Source of the DNA: Melioribacteraceae bacterium
GTDB taxonomy: Bacteria; Bacteroidota; Ignavibacteria; Ignavibacteriales; Melioribacteraceae
DNA length: 64,000 nucleotides
Direction of reading: 5' to 3'
Assembly: GCA_021647785.1 (NCBI GenBank)
Contig: JAKIUC010000005.1
Span: forward strand, 52,472 to 116,471
Part shown: one piece after another, positions 20,389 through 30,213 of the stretch
How the letters are laid out: every line of letters starts with the position of its first letter
How positions within the stretch are numbered: position 1 is the stretch's first letter
Program-made: the position numbers and the translations under genes
Notes under the pieces: generated by a model
Databases searched by the model: none
What the model was told of the DNA's origin: nothing
The model's input: only the letters and a program-made list of their open reading frames with translations

Positions 20389-21030
20389 TTGGGTCAGAAA
20401 GTAAATCCAATAGGTTTTAGAGTTGGTATAATTAGAGGTTGGGAATCCAACTGGTACGAAAATGGTAGTTATGCTGAGAAATTGAATGAAGATAAAAAGT
20501 TAAGAATGTATATTAGAAACCGCTTAAAAAAAGCTGGTATTTCTAGAATAATTATAGACCGTACATCAAAAAATGTTGTTATTACAATTCATACTTCGCG
20601 ACCCGGAGTTGTAATTGGTAAAAGTGGAAAAGAGATTGCTCAACTTGAACAAGAATTAAAGAGTATTACTGATAAAGAAGTTAAAGTACAAATATCTGAA
20701 ATTAAAAGACCAGAACTTGATGCTTATCTTGTTGCCGAAAATATTGGAGTTCAACTTAAAGGAAGAATTTCATTCAGACGTGCAATGAAATCGGCAATTC
20801 AATCTGCTCGTAGAATGGGAGCTGATGGAATTAAAGTTATGTGTGCAGGACGGCTTGGCGGTGCTGAGATGGCTAGAACTGAGCAGTATAGAGAAGGAAA
20901 AATTCCTTTACATACGTTAAGATCGGATATTGATTATGGTACTTATACATCACATACAATATATGGTTCTATCGGTATCAAAGTTTGGATATACAAAGGT
21001 GAAGTTTTAGGAAAAAGATTATCTGATTAA
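20389..21030 (+). CDS. rpsC: 30S ribosomal protein S3
   Basis: This 213-residue S3 starts with TTG after TAAGGAGG. It has [14 protein letters not shown], a KH domain with [11 protein letters not shown] and the C-terminal [14 protein letters not shown]. It lies at the mRNA entry channel. The tail is short compared with the ~233-residue E. coli protein. Confidence 0.97.
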   Translation: MGQKVNPIGFRVGIIRGWESNWYENGSYAEKLNEDKKLRMYIRNRLKKAGISRIIIDRTSKNVVITIHTSRPGVVIGKSGKEIAQLEQELKSITDKEVKVQISEIKRPELDAYLVAENIGVQLKGRISFRRAMKSAIQSARRMGADGIKVMCAGRLGGAEMARTEQYREGKIPLHTLRSDIDYGTYTSHTIYGSIGIKVWIYKGEVLGKRLSD

Positions 21031-21050
21031 GAGTTTTAGGAGTTATTCTA

Positions 21051-21473
21051 ATGTTAATGCCCAAAAGAGTAAAATATAGAAAATCACATAGAGGTAGAAG
21101 AAAAGGGAAAGCTTTTCGTGGAAGTACAATTAATTTTGGTGATTTTGCAATAAAAGCTACACAAGCTGGTTGGATTACTAGTAGGCAAATAGAAGCCTGT
21201 CGTGTTGCTATTGTTAGAACTATGAAACGTGATGGTAAAGTTTGGATTCGTATATTCCCAGACAAACCTGTTTCTAAAAAACCATTAGAGACCAGAATGG
21301 GTAAAGGTAAAGGTAATCCTGAGTTTTGGGTTGCTGTTGTAAAGCCAGGTAGAATTTTGTTTGAAGTAACAGGCGTTCCTAAAGATGTTGCAATGAGAGC
21401 TTTTCAATTAGCTGGACATAAGTTGCCAATTAAAACAACTACTTCTGTAAGACCTGATTACGAAGAAAATTAA
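21051..21473 (+). CDS. rplP: 50S ribosomal protein L16
   Basis: This 140-residue L16 begins [16 protein letters not shown], the family start, and has [21 protein letters not shown] and [17 protein letters not shown]. It contacts A-site tRNA. A second Met at the third codon cannot be excluded as the start. Confidence 0.97.
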   Translation: MLMPKRVKYRKSHRGRRKGKAFRGSTINFGDFAIKATQAGWITSRQIEACRVAIVRTMKRDGKVWIRIFPDKPVSKKPLETRMGKGKGNPEFWVAVVKPGRILFEVTGVPKDVAMRAFQLAGHKLPIKTTTSVRPDYEEN

Positions 21474-21488
21474 TGTAAGGATTGTAAG

Positions 21489-21692
21489 ATGAAAATCTAC
21501 GAAATTCGTGAAATGAAGAATGAAGAAATATTAAAAAGAATTGAAGATGAAAAAGGTAATATGATTGATCTTCGGTTTCAACATGAACTTAAAAATTTAA
21601 CTAATACTGCAAAGTTAAATTTAGCTAAAAAAGATGTTGCTAAAATGAAAACTGTGCTTAAAGAGAGAGAACTTGCAGCACTTAAAAGCTGA
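21489..21692 (+). CDS. rpmC: 50S ribosomal protein L29
   Basis: This 67-residue two-helix protein contains MKIYEIREMKNEEIL and LRFQHELKNLTNTAKL, matching L29. Together with L23 it lies near the tunnel exit. It follows rplP by 15 nt with AAGGATTGTAAG upstream. Confidence 0.96.
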   Translation: MKIYEIREMKNEEILKRIEDEKGNMIDLRFQHELKNLTNTAKLNLAKKDVAKMKTVLKERELAALKS

Positions 21693-21721
21693 TAAAGAAT
21701 AATTAGGAAATTGGAATAAGA

Positions 21722-21979
21722 ATGGAAACAAGAGCTTTAAGAAAAACTAGAACTGGTGTTGTTGTTAAAAATGGCATGGATAAAAGTATCACAATTGCTA
21801 TTGAAAGAAAAGTAGCACATCCTATCTATAAAAAATATTTCAAAAAAACAACAAAGCTCATGGCACATGACGAAAAAAACGAATGTAACATTGGCGATAT
21901 TGTTAAAATAATGGAAACACGTCCAATTAGTAAAAATAAAAATTGGCGATTAGTAGAAATAGTTGAAAAAGCTAAGTAA
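21722..21979 (+). CDS. rpsQ: 30S ribosomal protein S17
   Basis: This 85-residue OB-fold protein shows the S17 segments [38 protein letters not shown] and [19 protein letters not shown]. It is an early 16S-binding protein. Length is standard and it follows rpmC by 29 nt. Confidence 0.97.
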   Translation: METRALRKTRTGVVVKNGMDKSITIAIERKVAHPIYKKYFKKTTKLMAHDEKNECNIGDIVKIMETRPISKNKNWRLVEIVEKAK

Positions 21980-22007
21980 TTAAGGCAGCGAGTAGGAGAA
22001 TATTGAA

Positions 22008-22376
22008 ATGATTCAAGCAGAAACAAATTTGGCAGTTGCTGATAATTCAGGTGCTAAAAAGATACGATGTATAAAAGTTTTAGGTGGTAGTGGAAGAAAA
22101 TACGCAAGTGTTGGCGATTTAATTGTGGTTACTGTTAAAGCTGCTATCCCTAAAGGTAATATTAAAAAAGGTGAAGTTACAAGAGCTGTTGTTGTTAGAA
22201 CTGCTAAAGAAGTAAGACGTAACGATGGTTCTTATATAAGATTTGATGAAAATGCTGCAGTACTTTTAAATGCTAATAATGAACCAATTGGTACTCGTAT
22301 TTTTGGGCCAGTTGCAAGAGAGCTTCGCGATAAAAAGTATATGAAAATTATTTCGTTAGCACCTGAAGTATTATAA
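22008..22376 (+). CDS. rplN: 50S ribosomal protein L14
   Basis: This 122-residue L14 begins [17 protein letters not shown] and contains [20 protein letters not shown] and [17 protein letters not shown]. It lies at the subunit interface, where RsfS binds in other bacteria. It follows rpsQ by 28 nt with GTAGGAG upstream. Confidence 0.98.
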   Translation: MIQAETNLAVADNSGAKKIRCIKVLGGSGRKYASVGDLIVVTVKAAIPKGNIKKGEVTRAVVVRTAKEVRRNDGSYIRFDENAAVLLNANNEPIGTRIFGPVARELRDKKYMKIISLAPEVL

Positions 22377-22394
22377 GATAAGGATTTTGTGAAA

Positions 22395-22718
22395 ATGAAA
22401 ATTAGAAAAAATGATAATATTATTGTAATTGCTGGCAACGCGAAAGGTAGCACAGGAAAAATATTAAAAGTATTTCCTAAAAGAAATAGAGTTATTGTTG
22501 AAGGTGTTAACTTACGCAAGAGACATACAAAACCAAATCAATCAAATCCACAAGGTGGAATTATTGAAATGGAAGCTCCAATTGAAGTCTCTAATGTTAT
22601 GTTAATAGACCCTAAAACAAATGAACCAACTCGAATAGGATCAAAAATTATTATTGATGATAAAACAGGCAAAAAGAAGATAGTTAGAGTTAGCAAGACT
22701 AGTGGCGAAATGCTATAA
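22395..22718 (+). CDS. rplX: 50S ribosomal protein L24
   Basis: This 107-residue L24 has the KOW segment [18 protein letters not shown] followed by [19 protein letters not shown]. The ATG at 22395, nine nt after AAGGAT, is preferred to an in-frame GTG at 22389. It initiates 50S assembly. Confidence 0.96.
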   Translation: MKIRKNDNIIVIAGNAKGSTGKILKVFPKRNRVIVEGVNLRKRHTKPNQSNPQGGIIEMEAPIEVSNVMLIDPKTNEPTRIGSKIIIDDKTGKKKIVRVSKTSGEML

Positions 22719-22744
22719 TTGAATTTTAAGGATTAAGACGAACA

Positions 22745-23347
22745 ATGGCAAAAAAAGAAGCAAAGAAAAAGACGCAAGATGTAAGTAATGTTAAAATTCC
22801 TTTACGTCTTTTAGAGAAATATAAAGCAGAAATCATTTCAAAACTTACTGAAAAATTTTCATATAAAAATATTATGGAAGTTCCTAAGTTAGAAAAAATT
22901 GTAGTTAATATGGGTGTTGGCGAAGCAGCTACTGATTCTAAAATTCTTGATTTAGCAATTAAAGATTTAGAAACAATAACTGGACAAAAAGCACAAGTAA
23001 GAATAGCAAAAAAATCAATCTCAAACTTCAAACTTCGTGAAGGTATGAAAATAGGTGCAAAAGTTACTCTTCGCGGAAGAACTATGTATGAATTTTTAGA
23101 TAGATTGATTTCTGTTGCACTCCCCAGAGTTCGAGATTTTAGAGGTCTTCCGGATAAATCTTTTGATGGAAGAGGAAATTATACTCTTGGTATTAAAGAG
23201 CAAATTATTTTTTCAGAAATTGATGTTGATAAAGTAAATAAAATTGTTGGAATGGATGTTACTTTTGTAACAACTGCAAAAACGGATAACGAATCTTACG
23301 AATTGTTAGCAGCTTTTGGATTTCCTTTTAAGAAAAAACAAGATTAG
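22745..23347 (+). CDS. rplE: 50S ribosomal protein L5
   Basis: This 200-residue L5 binds 5S r[35 protein letters not shown] and [10 protein letters not shown] are clear. It is about 20 residues longer than usual because of a Lys-rich N-terminal stretch ([11 protein letters not shown]) before the family core; no later Met with a good ribosome site supports a shorter form. Confidence 0.97.
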   Translation: MAKKEAKKKTQDVSNVKIPLRLLEKYKAEIISKLTEKFSYKNIMEVPKLEKIVVNMGVGEAATDSKILDLAIKDLETITGQKAQVRIAKKSISNFKLREGMKIGAKVTLRGRTMYEFLDRLISVALPRVRDFRGLPDKSFDGRGNYTLGIKEQIIFSEIDVDKVNKIVGMDVTFVTTAKTDNESYELLAAFGFPFKKKQD

Positions 23348-23360
23348 GTGGTAAATTTAG

Positions 23361-23630
23361 ATGGCTAGAAAATCAGTAATAGCAAGAGAAGCTAAAAGAA
23401 GAAAAGTTGTTGAGCAATATGCAGCTATCAGAAAAGAATTAAAAGAAAATAATGACTACGAAGGATTGCAGAAGTTACCTAAAAATGCTTCACCTGTAAG
23501 ACTTAAAAACAGATGTACTATGACAGGTAGATCGCGTGGTTATTATAGAAAATTTGGAATATCGAGACTTGTATTTAGAGAAATGGCTCTAAAGGGTGAG
23601 ATTCCAGGAATTAAAAAAGCCAGTTGGTAA
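23361..23630 (+). CDS. rpsN: 30S ribosomal protein S14
   Basis: This 89-residue S14 is the long, zinc-free form: it has a single Cys ([17 protein letters not shown]) instead of the four-Cys zinc ribbon of the short form. C-terminal [18 protein letters not shown] is standard. It follows rplE by 13 nt. Confidence 0.97.
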   Translation: MARKSVIAREAKRRKVVEQYAAIRKELKENNDYEGLQKLPKNASPVRLKNRCTMTGRSRGYYRKFGISRLVFREMALKGEIPGIKKASW

Positions 23631-23649
23631 AATATTAGGAGTGTAAGAT

Positions 23650-24045
23650 ATGCCAGTTACTGATCCAGTTGCTGATTTTTTAACAAGAGTTAGAAATGCA
23701 ATTAGTGCAAAGAAAAGATTTGTAGATATACCATCTTCAAAAATGAAGGTTGGTTTAGCAGAAATTTTGAAAAATTCAAAATTTATTGTTGATTATAATG
23801 TTACAGAAGATAATAAGCAAAATGTAGTTAGAATATTCCTAAAATACATTAATGGTGAATCTTCAATTAGTGGTTTAAAGAGAATTAGTACACCTGGTCT
23901 TAGAAATTATGTTGATACAGATAATATACCTCGTGTATTAAACGGATTAGGAGTTGCTATTATTTCTACTTCTAACGGATTGTTAACTGATAAACAAGCT
24001 AAAAGAGCTAATGTTGGTGGCGAAGTACTTTGTCACATTTGGTAA
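23650..24045 (+). CDS. rpsH: 30S ribosomal protein S8
   Basis: This 131-residue S8 begins [17 protein letters not shown] and ends with [15 protein letters not shown] and GGEVLCHIW segments typical of the family (here [15 protein letters not shown]). In E. coli S8 represses the spc operon. It follows rpsN by 19 nt. Confidence 0.97.
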   Translation: MPVTDPVADFLTRVRNAISAKKRFVDIPSSKMKVGLAEILKNSKFIVDYNVTEDNKQNVVRIFLKYINGESSISGLKRISTPGLRNYVDTDNIPRVLNGLGVAIISTSNGLLTDKQAKRANVGGEVLCHIW

Positions 24046-24066
24046 ATTTTGAACGGAGAAGATTAA

Positions 24067-24600
24067 GTGTCAAGAATAGGTAAAAATCCAGTTAATATTA
24101 AAGATATAACTTTTACTAAAGATGGTCAGAACATCAAAGTAAAGGGTAAATTAGGTGAATTAGAAATGGTAGTTCATCCAAATATGGCTGTTGAAGTTGA
24201 AGGTGAAGAAATTTTAGTAAAACGCCCTAATGATCAAAAAGAGAATAGGGCTTTGCATGGTTTAACTAGAGCTTTAATTCAAAATATGGTAACAGGAGTA
24301 ACTAATGGTTATTCTAAATCGTTAAAGATTGTTGGTGTTGGTTATAAAGCTGAATTAAAAGGAACAAATTTATTTCTTAATATTGGCTATTCACATCCAA
24401 TCTACTTTATGCCACCAAAAGAGATTAAACTTGAGGTTCCTGTTCCTACAGAGATTAATATAAAGGGAATTGATAAAGAGTTAGTTGGTCAAGTTGCTGC
24501 TAAAATTAGATCATTCAGAAAACCTGAACCATACAAAGGAAAAGGTATTAAATATAGTGATGAAATTATCATCAAAAAAGCTGGTAAAACTGCAGGTTAA
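24067..24600 (+). CDS. rplF: 50S ribosomal protein L6
   Basis: This 177-residue L6 starts with GTG after GGAGAAG. SRIGKNPVNI, the two repeated L6 domains, and the C-terminal RKPEPYKGKGIKYSDEII are present. It lies near the sarcin-ricin loop. It follows rpsH by 21 nt. Confidence 0.97.
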   Translation: MSRIGKNPVNIKDITFTKDGQNIKVKGKLGELEMVVHPNMAVEVEGEEILVKRPNDQKENRALHGLTRALIQNMVTGVTNGYSKSLKIVGVGYKAELKGTNLFLNIGYSHPIYFMPPKEIKLEVPVPTEINIKGIDKELVGQVAAKIRSFRKPEPYKGKGIKYSDEIIIKKAGKTAG

Positions 24601-24630
24601 TTTTTGAGATTAAAAAATTAGAGTTGAAAA

Positions 24631-24996
24631 ATGTTAAAGAAGATTAAACAAAGAAAACAAAGAAAAATAAAAAGAGTACGTAAGAATTTATTTGGTACAG
24701 CGGAGAAACCTCGTTTATCAGTTTTTAAAAGCTTGAATCATATTTATGTACAAGTTATTGATGATACGCAAAGCAAAACTTTAGCATCTGCTTCTACATT
24801 ATCTAAAGAAATTGCAGATGAAATAGCAAATGCTAAATCTAAAGTTGAAAAGGGTAAAATTGTAGGAACTCTTGTTGCTAAATTTGCATTAGAGCAAAAG
24901 GTTGAAAAAGTTGTTTTTGATAGAGGAATTAATAGATATCATGGTAGAGTTCAGGCTGTTGCTGAAGGTGCTCGTGAAGGTGGTTTAAAATTTTAA
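24631..24996 (+). CDS. rplR: 50S ribosomal protein L18
   Basis: This 121-residue L18 has RKIKRVRKNLFGTAEKPRL, FKSLNHIYVQVIDD and the C-terminal FDRGINRYHGRVQAVAEGAR. It binds 5S rRNA together with L5. Unusually, the next gene is a tRNA-Gln that begins 4 nt after the rplR stop. Confidence 0.97.
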   Translation: MLKKIKQRKQRKIKRVRKNLFGTAEKPRLSVFKSLNHIYVQVIDDTQSKTLASASTLSKEIADEIANAKSKVEKGKIVGTLVAKFALEQKVEKVVFDRGINRYHGRVQAVAEGAREGGLKF

Positions 24997-25000
24997 TCAC

Positions 25001-25074
25001 AGTCCCATGGTGTAATGGTAGCACCGCAGCTTTTGGAGCTGCTTGTCTAGGTTCGAATCCTGGTGGGACTGCCA
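25001..25074 (+). tRNA. tRNA-Gln (anticodon TTG) inside the spc operon
   Basis: The acceptor stem AGTCCCA (25001-25007) pairs with TGGGACT (25064-25070), the discriminator is G at 25071, and CCA is encoded at 25072-25074, unlike in the other tRNAs here. The anticodon stem GCAGC/GCTGC surrounds TTTTGGA, anticodon TTG. The T arm CTAGGTTCGAATCCTGG pairs fully. It lies on the same strand between rplR (ends 24996) and rpsE (starts 25101), so its maturation would cut the ribosomal-protein mRNA. Confidence 0.95.
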
Positions 25075-25100
25075 AAAAATGTTATTATAGGAGTATTTAA

Positions 25101-25607
25101 TTGAAGCCTAAAAAAGTACAAAATCCTGACGGATTAAAAGAGAAAGTTGTTCATATTAACCGTGTTGCTAAAGTGGTTAAAGGTGGTAGAAGATTTAGTT
25201 TTAATGCCATTGTTGTTGTTGGCGACAATAAAGGTAAAGTTGGTGTTGGTCTTGGTAAAGCAAATGAAGTTACTGATGCAATATCAAAAGGTATAGATGA
25301 TGCAAGAAAAAATGTTAAAAAAGTTACCCTGGTTAAAGGAACAATACCGCATAAAATTATTGGTAAATATGGTGCTGGTAAAGTTTTATTGAAACCTGCT
25401 TCACCTGGTACTGGTGTAATTGCTGGTGGCGGTGTGCGTGCAGTACTTGAAGCTGCCGGAGTTGAAAACATTTTAACTAAATCTTTAGGTTCAAGTAACT
25501 CACATAATCAAGTAAAAGCAACATTAAATGGTTTAATTAACTTAATTGATGCTAATAAAATGGCTGCGAAACGTGGAATGGCAGTTGAAGAATTGTTTAA
25601 CGCGTAA
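25101..25607 (+). CDS. rpsE: 30S ribosomal protein S5
   Basis: This 168-residue S5 starts with TTG eight nt after [39 protein letters not shown] and the segment [19 protein letters not shown] are signatures. It participates in mRNA unwinding and decoding accuracy. The tRNA-Gln lies 26 nt upstream, so its ribosome site would be near the 5' end of the RNA left after tRNA processing. Confidence 0.97.
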   Translation: MKPKKVQNPDGLKEKVVHINRVAKVVKGGRRFSFNAIVVVGDNKGKVGVGLGKANEVTDAISKGIDDARKNVKKVTLVKGTIPHKIIGKYGAGKVLLKPASPGTGVIAGGGVRAVLEAAGVENILTKSLGSSNSHNQVKATLNGLINLIDANKMAAKRGMAVEELFNA

Positions 25608-25618
25608 TTGAGGAAAAA

Positions 25619-25807
25619 ATGGATAGAAAATTAAACATTACACAAACAAAAAGTATTATTGATAGACCTAAATCGCAAAAGCTAACTATAGAAGCTCTCG
25701 GTTTAGGACGACCAAACTATAGTAAAATACATAACGATACACCTCAGATTAGAGGTATGATTAATAAAGTATCGCATTTATTAAAAGTAGAAGAAATTGA
25801 AGAGTAG
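25619..25807 (+). CDS. rpmD: 50S ribosomal protein L30
   Basis: This 62-residue L30 contains [19 protein letters not shown] and the short GLGRPNYSK motif. Length matches bacterial L30. It starts 11 nt after rpsE with GAGGAAAAA upstream. Confidence 0.95.
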   Translation: MDRKLNITQTKSIIDRPKSQKLTIEALGLGRPNYSKIHNDTPQIRGMINKVSHLLKVEEIEE

Positions 25808-25813
25808 GAAAGA

Positions 25814-26278
25814 ATGGATATTCTAAGTAATCTTAAAGCTGCAAAAGGTGCTACAAAAAATAGAAAAAGAATTGCGCGAGGCGAAGGCACAGGACGTGGA
25901 GGTACTGCTACCAAAGGATCAAACGGACAAAAATCGAGATCTGGTTTTAAATACCGTGCTTGGTTCGAAGGTGGGCAAATGCCTTTGCAGCGTAGAGTTC
26001 CTAAAAGAGGTTTTGTAAGCCCATTTAAAATTTATTATCAAGTTGTTAATCTTAGCGATTTGCAAACTCTTATTGATAATAAAAAAGTTGAAGATGGTGT
26101 AATTAACCCAGTTGTTCTTTATAAAAATGGTGTTATTTCTAAAGCAGCAGCTCCTTATAAAATTTTAGGAATGGGTGAGCTTTCAGCAAAAGTTGAAGTT
26201 GAATCGCATAAATATAGTAATTCTGCAAAAGAAAAAATTGAAGCTGCTGGCGGAACAATAAAAGAGATTAATGCCTAA
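25814..26278 (+). CDS. rplO: 50S ribosomal protein L15
   Basis: This 154-residue L15 has the Gly-rich N-terminus RGEGTGRGGTATKGSNGQKS followed by FEGGQMPLQRRVPKRGF. It starts 6 nt after rpmD. Its TAA stop shares the last A with the secY start codon (TAATG), so the two are translationally coupled. Confidence 0.97.
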   Translation: MDILSNLKAAKGATKNRKRIARGEGTGRGGTATKGSNGQKSRSGFKYRAWFEGGQMPLQRRVPKRGFVSPFKIYYQVVNLSDLQTLIDNKKVEDGVINPVVLYKNGVISKAAAPYKILGMGELSAKVEVESHKYSNSAKEKIEAAGGTIKEINA

Positions 26279-27624
26279 TGGGAAAATTACAAGATACTTT
26301 TCGAAATATTTTTAAAATTCATGAGTTAAGACAGAGAATTCTCTACACTTTAGCTCTTCTTGTTGTTGTGAGACTTGGTGCACACATTACTTTACCAGGT
26401 ATCGATTCGTATTTATTATCGGAAGCAATGGCAAATAAAACTTCTGATAACTTATTAGGTCTTTATGACCTATTTGCTGGTGGAGCTTTTAGTAATGCAG
26501 CTATTTTTGCACTCGGAATTATGCCATATATTAGTGCTTCTATTATAATCCAACTTGGCGGAGCAATAATACCATATTTCCAAAAGTTGCAGAGAGAAGG
26601 TGAAGAAGGTAGAAAGAAAATTACTCAGCTAACGAGATATGGAACGGTTTTAATTTCGTTCTTCCAATCTATTGGTGTTGTTACTGGTGTAATTATGAAC
26701 TTATCATATAATGGTGTTTCTGTTGTGCCTCCAGATGTTCAAGGTTTCGGGTTTATATTCTCGTCTGTAGTTATTCTTACAGGCGGTACAGTATTTATGA
26801 TGTGGATTGGTGAGCAAATTACTGATAAGGGTATTGGAAATGGAATATCTCTAATAATATTTATTGGAATTATTAACAGATTACCTTTTGCTTTACTTGA
26901 TGAGTATAGATTAATAATAGCTGGCACAAGAAATATAGTAATTGAAATTGTGATTTTAGCAGGTATGGTTCTTATTATTGCTGCAATTGTTTTGCTTACA
27001 CAAGGTACTCGGCGTATTCCGGTACAATATGCGAAGCGAGTTGTAGGAAGAAAAGTTTACGGCGGAGTTACTCAATATATTCCTCTAAAAGTTAATACTG
27101 CTGGAGTTATGCCTATAATTTTTGCACAAGCAATTATGTTTATTCCAAGTACTGTTTTATCGTTTTTCCCAAATAATGATTTTTTACAATCCCTTTCAGG
27201 ATATTTCAATTATACATCATTTACATATTCTTTTATTTATGGTTTAATGATTGTTTTCTTTACATATTTTTATACTGCAATTGCATTTAATCCGCAAGAT
27301 GTGGCTGAGAATATGAAGAAGCAAGGAGGTTTTGTCCCTGGCATAAGACCAGGCAAGCAGACTTCTGAATTTATTGATAATATTTTAACTAAAATTACTC
27401 TACCAGGCTCAATATTCTTAGCAATTATTGCAGTGCTTCCAGCTTTTATTACAAAAATGGGAGTTTCAGGAAACTTTGCCCAATTTTTTGGCGGAACTAG
27501 TTTATTGATTATGGTTGGTGTTGCTTTAGATACTTTGCAGCAAATAGAATCTCATTTACTTATGCGGCATTACGACGGATTTATGAAATCTGGCAAAATG
27601 AAAAGTAGGAGAGGCGGTATATAA
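26278..27624 (+). CDS. secY: Preprotein translocase subunit SecY
   Basis: This 448-residue protein forms the inner-membrane protein channel. Ten hydrophobic segments can be counted. RLGAHITLPGID, the GGAFSNAAIFALGIMPYISA segment near the plug/TM2 and the cytoplasmic QGTRRIPVQYAKRVVG loop are standard. It overlaps rplO by one base and pairs with the secE gene at the start of the window. Confidence 0.98.
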   Translation: MGKLQDTFRNIFKIHELRQRILYTLALLVVVRLGAHITLPGIDSYLLSEAMANKTSDNLLGLYDLFAGGAFSNAAIFALGIMPYISASIIIQLGGAIIPYFQKLQREGEEGRKKITQLTRYGTVLISFFQSIGVVTGVIMNLSYNGVSVVPPDVQGFGFIFSSVVILTGGTVFMMWIGEQITDKGIGNGISLIIFIGIINRLPFALLDEYRLIIAGTRNIVIEIVILAGMVLIIAAIVLLTQGTRRIPVQYAKRVVGRKVYGGVTQYIPLKVNTAGVMPIIFAQAIMFIPSTVLSFFPNNDFLQSLSGYFNYTSFTYSFIYGLMIVFFTYFYTAIAFNPQDVAENMKKQGGFVPGIRPGKQTSEFIDNILTKITLPGSIFLAIIAVLPAFITKMGVSGNFAQFFGGTSLLIMVGVALDTLQQIESHLLMRHYDGFMKSGKMKSRRGGI

Positions 27625-28386
27625 TTGATTTTAATAAAATCAAAAAAAGAGATTGATTTTATTCGTGAAAGCAACAAAATAGTTGCTGAAACATTACAAC
27701 TTGTTAAGCACAATGCAAAACCTGGTGTTACAACATTGGAACTTGATAAGATGGCAGAAGATTGGATTAGAAGTAATGGTGGTGTTCCTGCGTTTAAAGG
27801 ATATAAGCAATATGGAACAATAGATTTTCCTGGAACAATTTGTGCCTCGGTTGATGAAGAAGTTGTTCATGGAATACCCGGAAATAGAATCTTAAAAGAA
27901 GGAGAAATATTTTCGGTTGATATCGGTGTTCTTAAAAATGGTTATTATGGCGATGCAGCATTATCAATTGCTATAGGAGAGATTTCGGAAGATAAAAAAC
28001 TTTTAATGAAAGTTACTGAAGAATCGCTCTACAAAGGAATTGAAGTTGCTGTTGTTGGTAATAGAATTGGTGATATTGGTGCAGCAGTGCAGCAATATGT
28101 TGAAAGTTTCGGTTTTTCTGTAGTTAGAGATTTGTGTGGTCATGGTGTTGGTATAAAACTTCATGAAGATCCGCAAGTACATAATTTTGGTAAAAAAGGG
28201 ACCGGAGCAATAATAAAAAATGGAATGACAATTGCAATTGAACCTATGATTAACATGGGAACATATAAAGTTGAAATTTTAGGAGATGGTTGGACTGTGG
28301 TAACTGCTGATAGAAAACCTTCTGCTCATTTTGAACATTCAATTGCAATTTTTGATGGTAAAACAGAAATATTATCGGTTAGTTAA
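27625..28386 (+). CDS. map: Type I methionine aminopeptidase
   Basis: This 253-residue enzyme removes the N-terminal Met from nascent proteins. The metal ligands appear as SVDIGV, GDAA, GHGVGIKLHEDP, AIEPM and EHSIAI. VVHGIPGN gives the substrate-binding His. It starts with TTG immediately after the secY stop; the ribosome site AGGAGAGG lies in the end of secY. It has the short form with no N-terminal extension. Confidence 0.97.
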   Translation: MILIKSKKEIDFIRESNKIVAETLQLVKHNAKPGVTTLELDKMAEDWIRSNGGVPAFKGYKQYGTIDFPGTICASVDEEVVHGIPGNRILKEGEIFSVDIGVLKNGYYGDAALSIAIGEISEDKKLLMKVTEESLYKGIEVAVVGNRIGDIGAAVQQYVESFGFSVVRDLCGHGVGIKLHEDPQVHNFGKKGTGAIIKNGMTIAIEPMINMGTYKVEILGDGWTVVTADRKPSAHFEHSIAIFDGKTEILSVS

Positions 28387-28389
28387 ATT

Positions 28390-28608
28390 ATGGCAAAACA
28401 AGGTCCTATAAAAGTTGATGGAATAGTAACAGAGACGTTACCAAATGCTAATTTTAAAGTTAAATTAGATAGTGGTCATGTAATATTGGCTCATATTTCT
28501 GGCAAAATGAGAATGCATTTTATTAAGATTTTGGTTGGTGATAAAGTTGCTATTGAAATATCACCTTATGATTTGAATAAAGGTAGAATTACCTACCGTT
28601 ATAAATAG
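28390..28608 (+). CDS. infA: Translation initiation factor IF-1
   Basis: This 72-residue OB-fold protein has [20 protein letters not shown] and [16 protein letters not shown], the IF-1 core. It starts 3 nt after map, the standard place in the spc/alpha region. Confidence 0.97.
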   Translation: MAKQGPIKVDGIVTETLPNANFKVKLDSGHVILAHISGKMRMHFIKILVGDKVAIEISPYDLNKGRITYRYK

Positions 28609-28620
28609 TTGGAGATAGAG

Positions 28621-28734
28621 ATGAAAGTTAGTGCATCTGTAAAGAAAATTTGTGAACATTGTAAAATAATTAAACGCCATGGAGTTGTTCGTGTGATTTG
28701 CAAAAATCCGAAACACAAACAACGTCAAGGTTAA
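28621..28734 (+). CDS. rpmJ: 50S ribosomal protein L36
   Basis: This 37-residue protein begins [19 protein letters not shown] and ends [11 protein letters not shown]. The Cys11, Cys14, Cys27 and His32 zinc ligands are present, so it is the zinc-binding (C-plus) form. TTGGAGATAG precedes the ATG. It sits between infA and rpsM as in most bacteria. Confidence 0.95.
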   Translation: MKVSASVKKICEHCKIIKRHGVVRVICKNPKHKQRQG

Positions 28735-28751
28735 TTTAGGAGGTAATTAGT

Positions 28752-29129
28752 TTGGCTCGTATCGCAGGAATCGATTTACCAAAACAGAAAAAAGTATATA
28801 TTGGCTTAACATATATATACGGAATTGGTCAGTTTACAGCTCGAGAAATACTTAAAAAAGCTAATATTGATGCAGAAAAGAAAATCTCTGAATTAACTGA
28901 AGAGGAAGTAGCAGGAATTCGTTCTATAATGACTTCTGAATATAAAGTTGAGGGTTCTCTTAGAAGTGAAGTTCAACAAAATATTAAGCGGCTTATGGAT
29001 ATTGGTGCTTACCGTGGTTTAAGACACCGTAGAGGTTTGCCAGTAAGAGGACAAAAAACAAAAACCAATGCAAGAACCCGAAAAGGTAAAAAGCATACTG
29101 TAGCTGGTAAAAAGAAAGTTTTAAAGTAA
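28752..29129 (+). CDS. rpsM: 30S ribosomal protein S13
   Basis: This 125-residue S13 starts with TTG after AGGAGGTAAT. It has [24 protein letters not shown] and the C-terminal [18 protein letters not shown]. It makes intersubunit bridges and contacts P-site tRNA. Confidence 0.98.
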   Translation: MARIAGIDLPKQKKVYIGLTYIYGIGQFTAREILKKANIDAEKKISELTEEEVAGIRSIMTSEYKVEGSLRSEVQQNIKRLMDIGAYRGLRHRRGLPVRGQKTKTNARTRKGKKHTVAGKKKVLK

Positions 29130-29158
29130 TAAATAGTTAAATTTAAAGGAGTAAGGTT

Positions 29159-29545
29159 TTGGCTAAATCAGTTAGAAAAACTAAAAAGAAAGTTCATATA
29201 GATGCTGTGGGTGTTGCTCACATTAAAGCATCGTTTAATAATATACTTGTTACTTTAACAGATGTTTACGGAAATACAATTTCATGGTCATCAGCCGGTA
29301 AAAACGGTTTTAGAGGATCAAGAAAAAACACACCATTTGCTGCACAAGTTTCAGCTGAAAATGCTGCCAAAGAAGCATATACTTTAGGATTAAGAAGAGT
29401 AGATGTTTTTGTTAAAGGACCAGGTTCTGGTAGAGAAGCTGCAATTAGAGCTTTGAATACTGCAGGTCTTCAAATATTATCTATTAAAGATATTACACCT
29501 ATACCCCATAACGGTTGTAGGCCACCGAAACGTAGAAGAGTATAA
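29159..29545 (+). CDS. rpsK: 30S ribosomal protein S11
   Basis: This 128-residue S11 starts with TTG after [42 protein letters not shown] and the C-terminal [18 protein letters not shown] are signatures. It lies on the platform near the Shine-Dalgarno helix. Confidence 0.98.
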   Translation: MAKSVRKTKKKVHIDAVGVAHIKASFNNILVTLTDVYGNTISWSSAGKNGFRGSRKNTPFAAQVSAENAAKEAYTLGLRRVDVFVKGPGSGREAAIRALNTAGLQILSIKDITPIPHNGCRPPKRRRV

Positions 29546-29560
29546 ACGGGAGAGAATTAG

Positions 29561-30187
29561 ATGGCTAGATATACAGGCCCAAGTTGTAAGTTATGCCGAA
29601 GAGAAAAGCAAAAATTATTTTTGAAAGGCTCAAAATGTCATTCACAAAGGTGTCCTTTAGAGACTAAAAATTATATTCCAGGACAACATGGTTTAAGTAG
29701 AAGAATGAAGTTTTCTGAGTATGGCGTTCAGTTAAGAGAAAAGCAAAAAGTAAAAAGAATGTACGGTTTATTAGAATCGCAATTCCATTCATACTTTGTT
29801 ACAGCTAATAACCAAAAAGGTGTAACAGGCGAGAACTTAATTAAATTATTGGAAAGAAGATTAGATAATGTAATTTATAGATTCGGATTTGCCCCTTCGC
29901 GTAAATCGGCAAGACAATTACTGCTTCATCGTCATTTTCTTGTAAATGGAAAAACAGTTAATATTCCTTCTTATTTATTGAAACCAGGTGATGTTGTTTC
30001 AGTTAAAGAAAAAAGTAAAAAACTGGATATTATCCATAATACTTTAAGAAGAACAAAAGATTCTGTTTATGAATGGTTGCTTCTTGATAAAGCAGCGTTA
30101 AGTGGTACTTTTAATCAAGTACCTAATAGAGATGAAGTACCATTAGTGGCTAACGAGCAACTTATTGTTGAGTTATACTCTAAGTAA
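29561..30187 (+). CDS. rpsD: 30S ribosomal protein S4
   Basis: This 208-residue S4 nucleates 30S assembly. It is the zinc-binding form: Cys9, Cys12, Cys26 and Cys31 (CKLCRR...CHSQRC) form the site. An S4 RNA-binding domain (RRLDNVIYRFGFAPSRKSARQ) follows. In E. coli S4 represses the alpha operon. It follows rpsK by 15 nt. Confidence 0.98.
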   Translation: MARYTGPSCKLCRREKQKLFLKGSKCHSQRCPLETKNYIPGQHGLSRRMKFSEYGVQLREKQKVKRMYGLLESQFHSYFVTANNQKGVTGENLIKLLERRLDNVIYRFGFAPSRKSARQLLLHRHFLVNGKTVNIPSYLLKPGDVVSVKEKSKKLDIIHNTLRRTKDSVYEWLLLDKAALSGTFNQVPNRDEVPLVANEQLIVELYSK

Positions 30188-30213
30188 AAAATAAAATTAA
30201 GATGAGGAATTAG

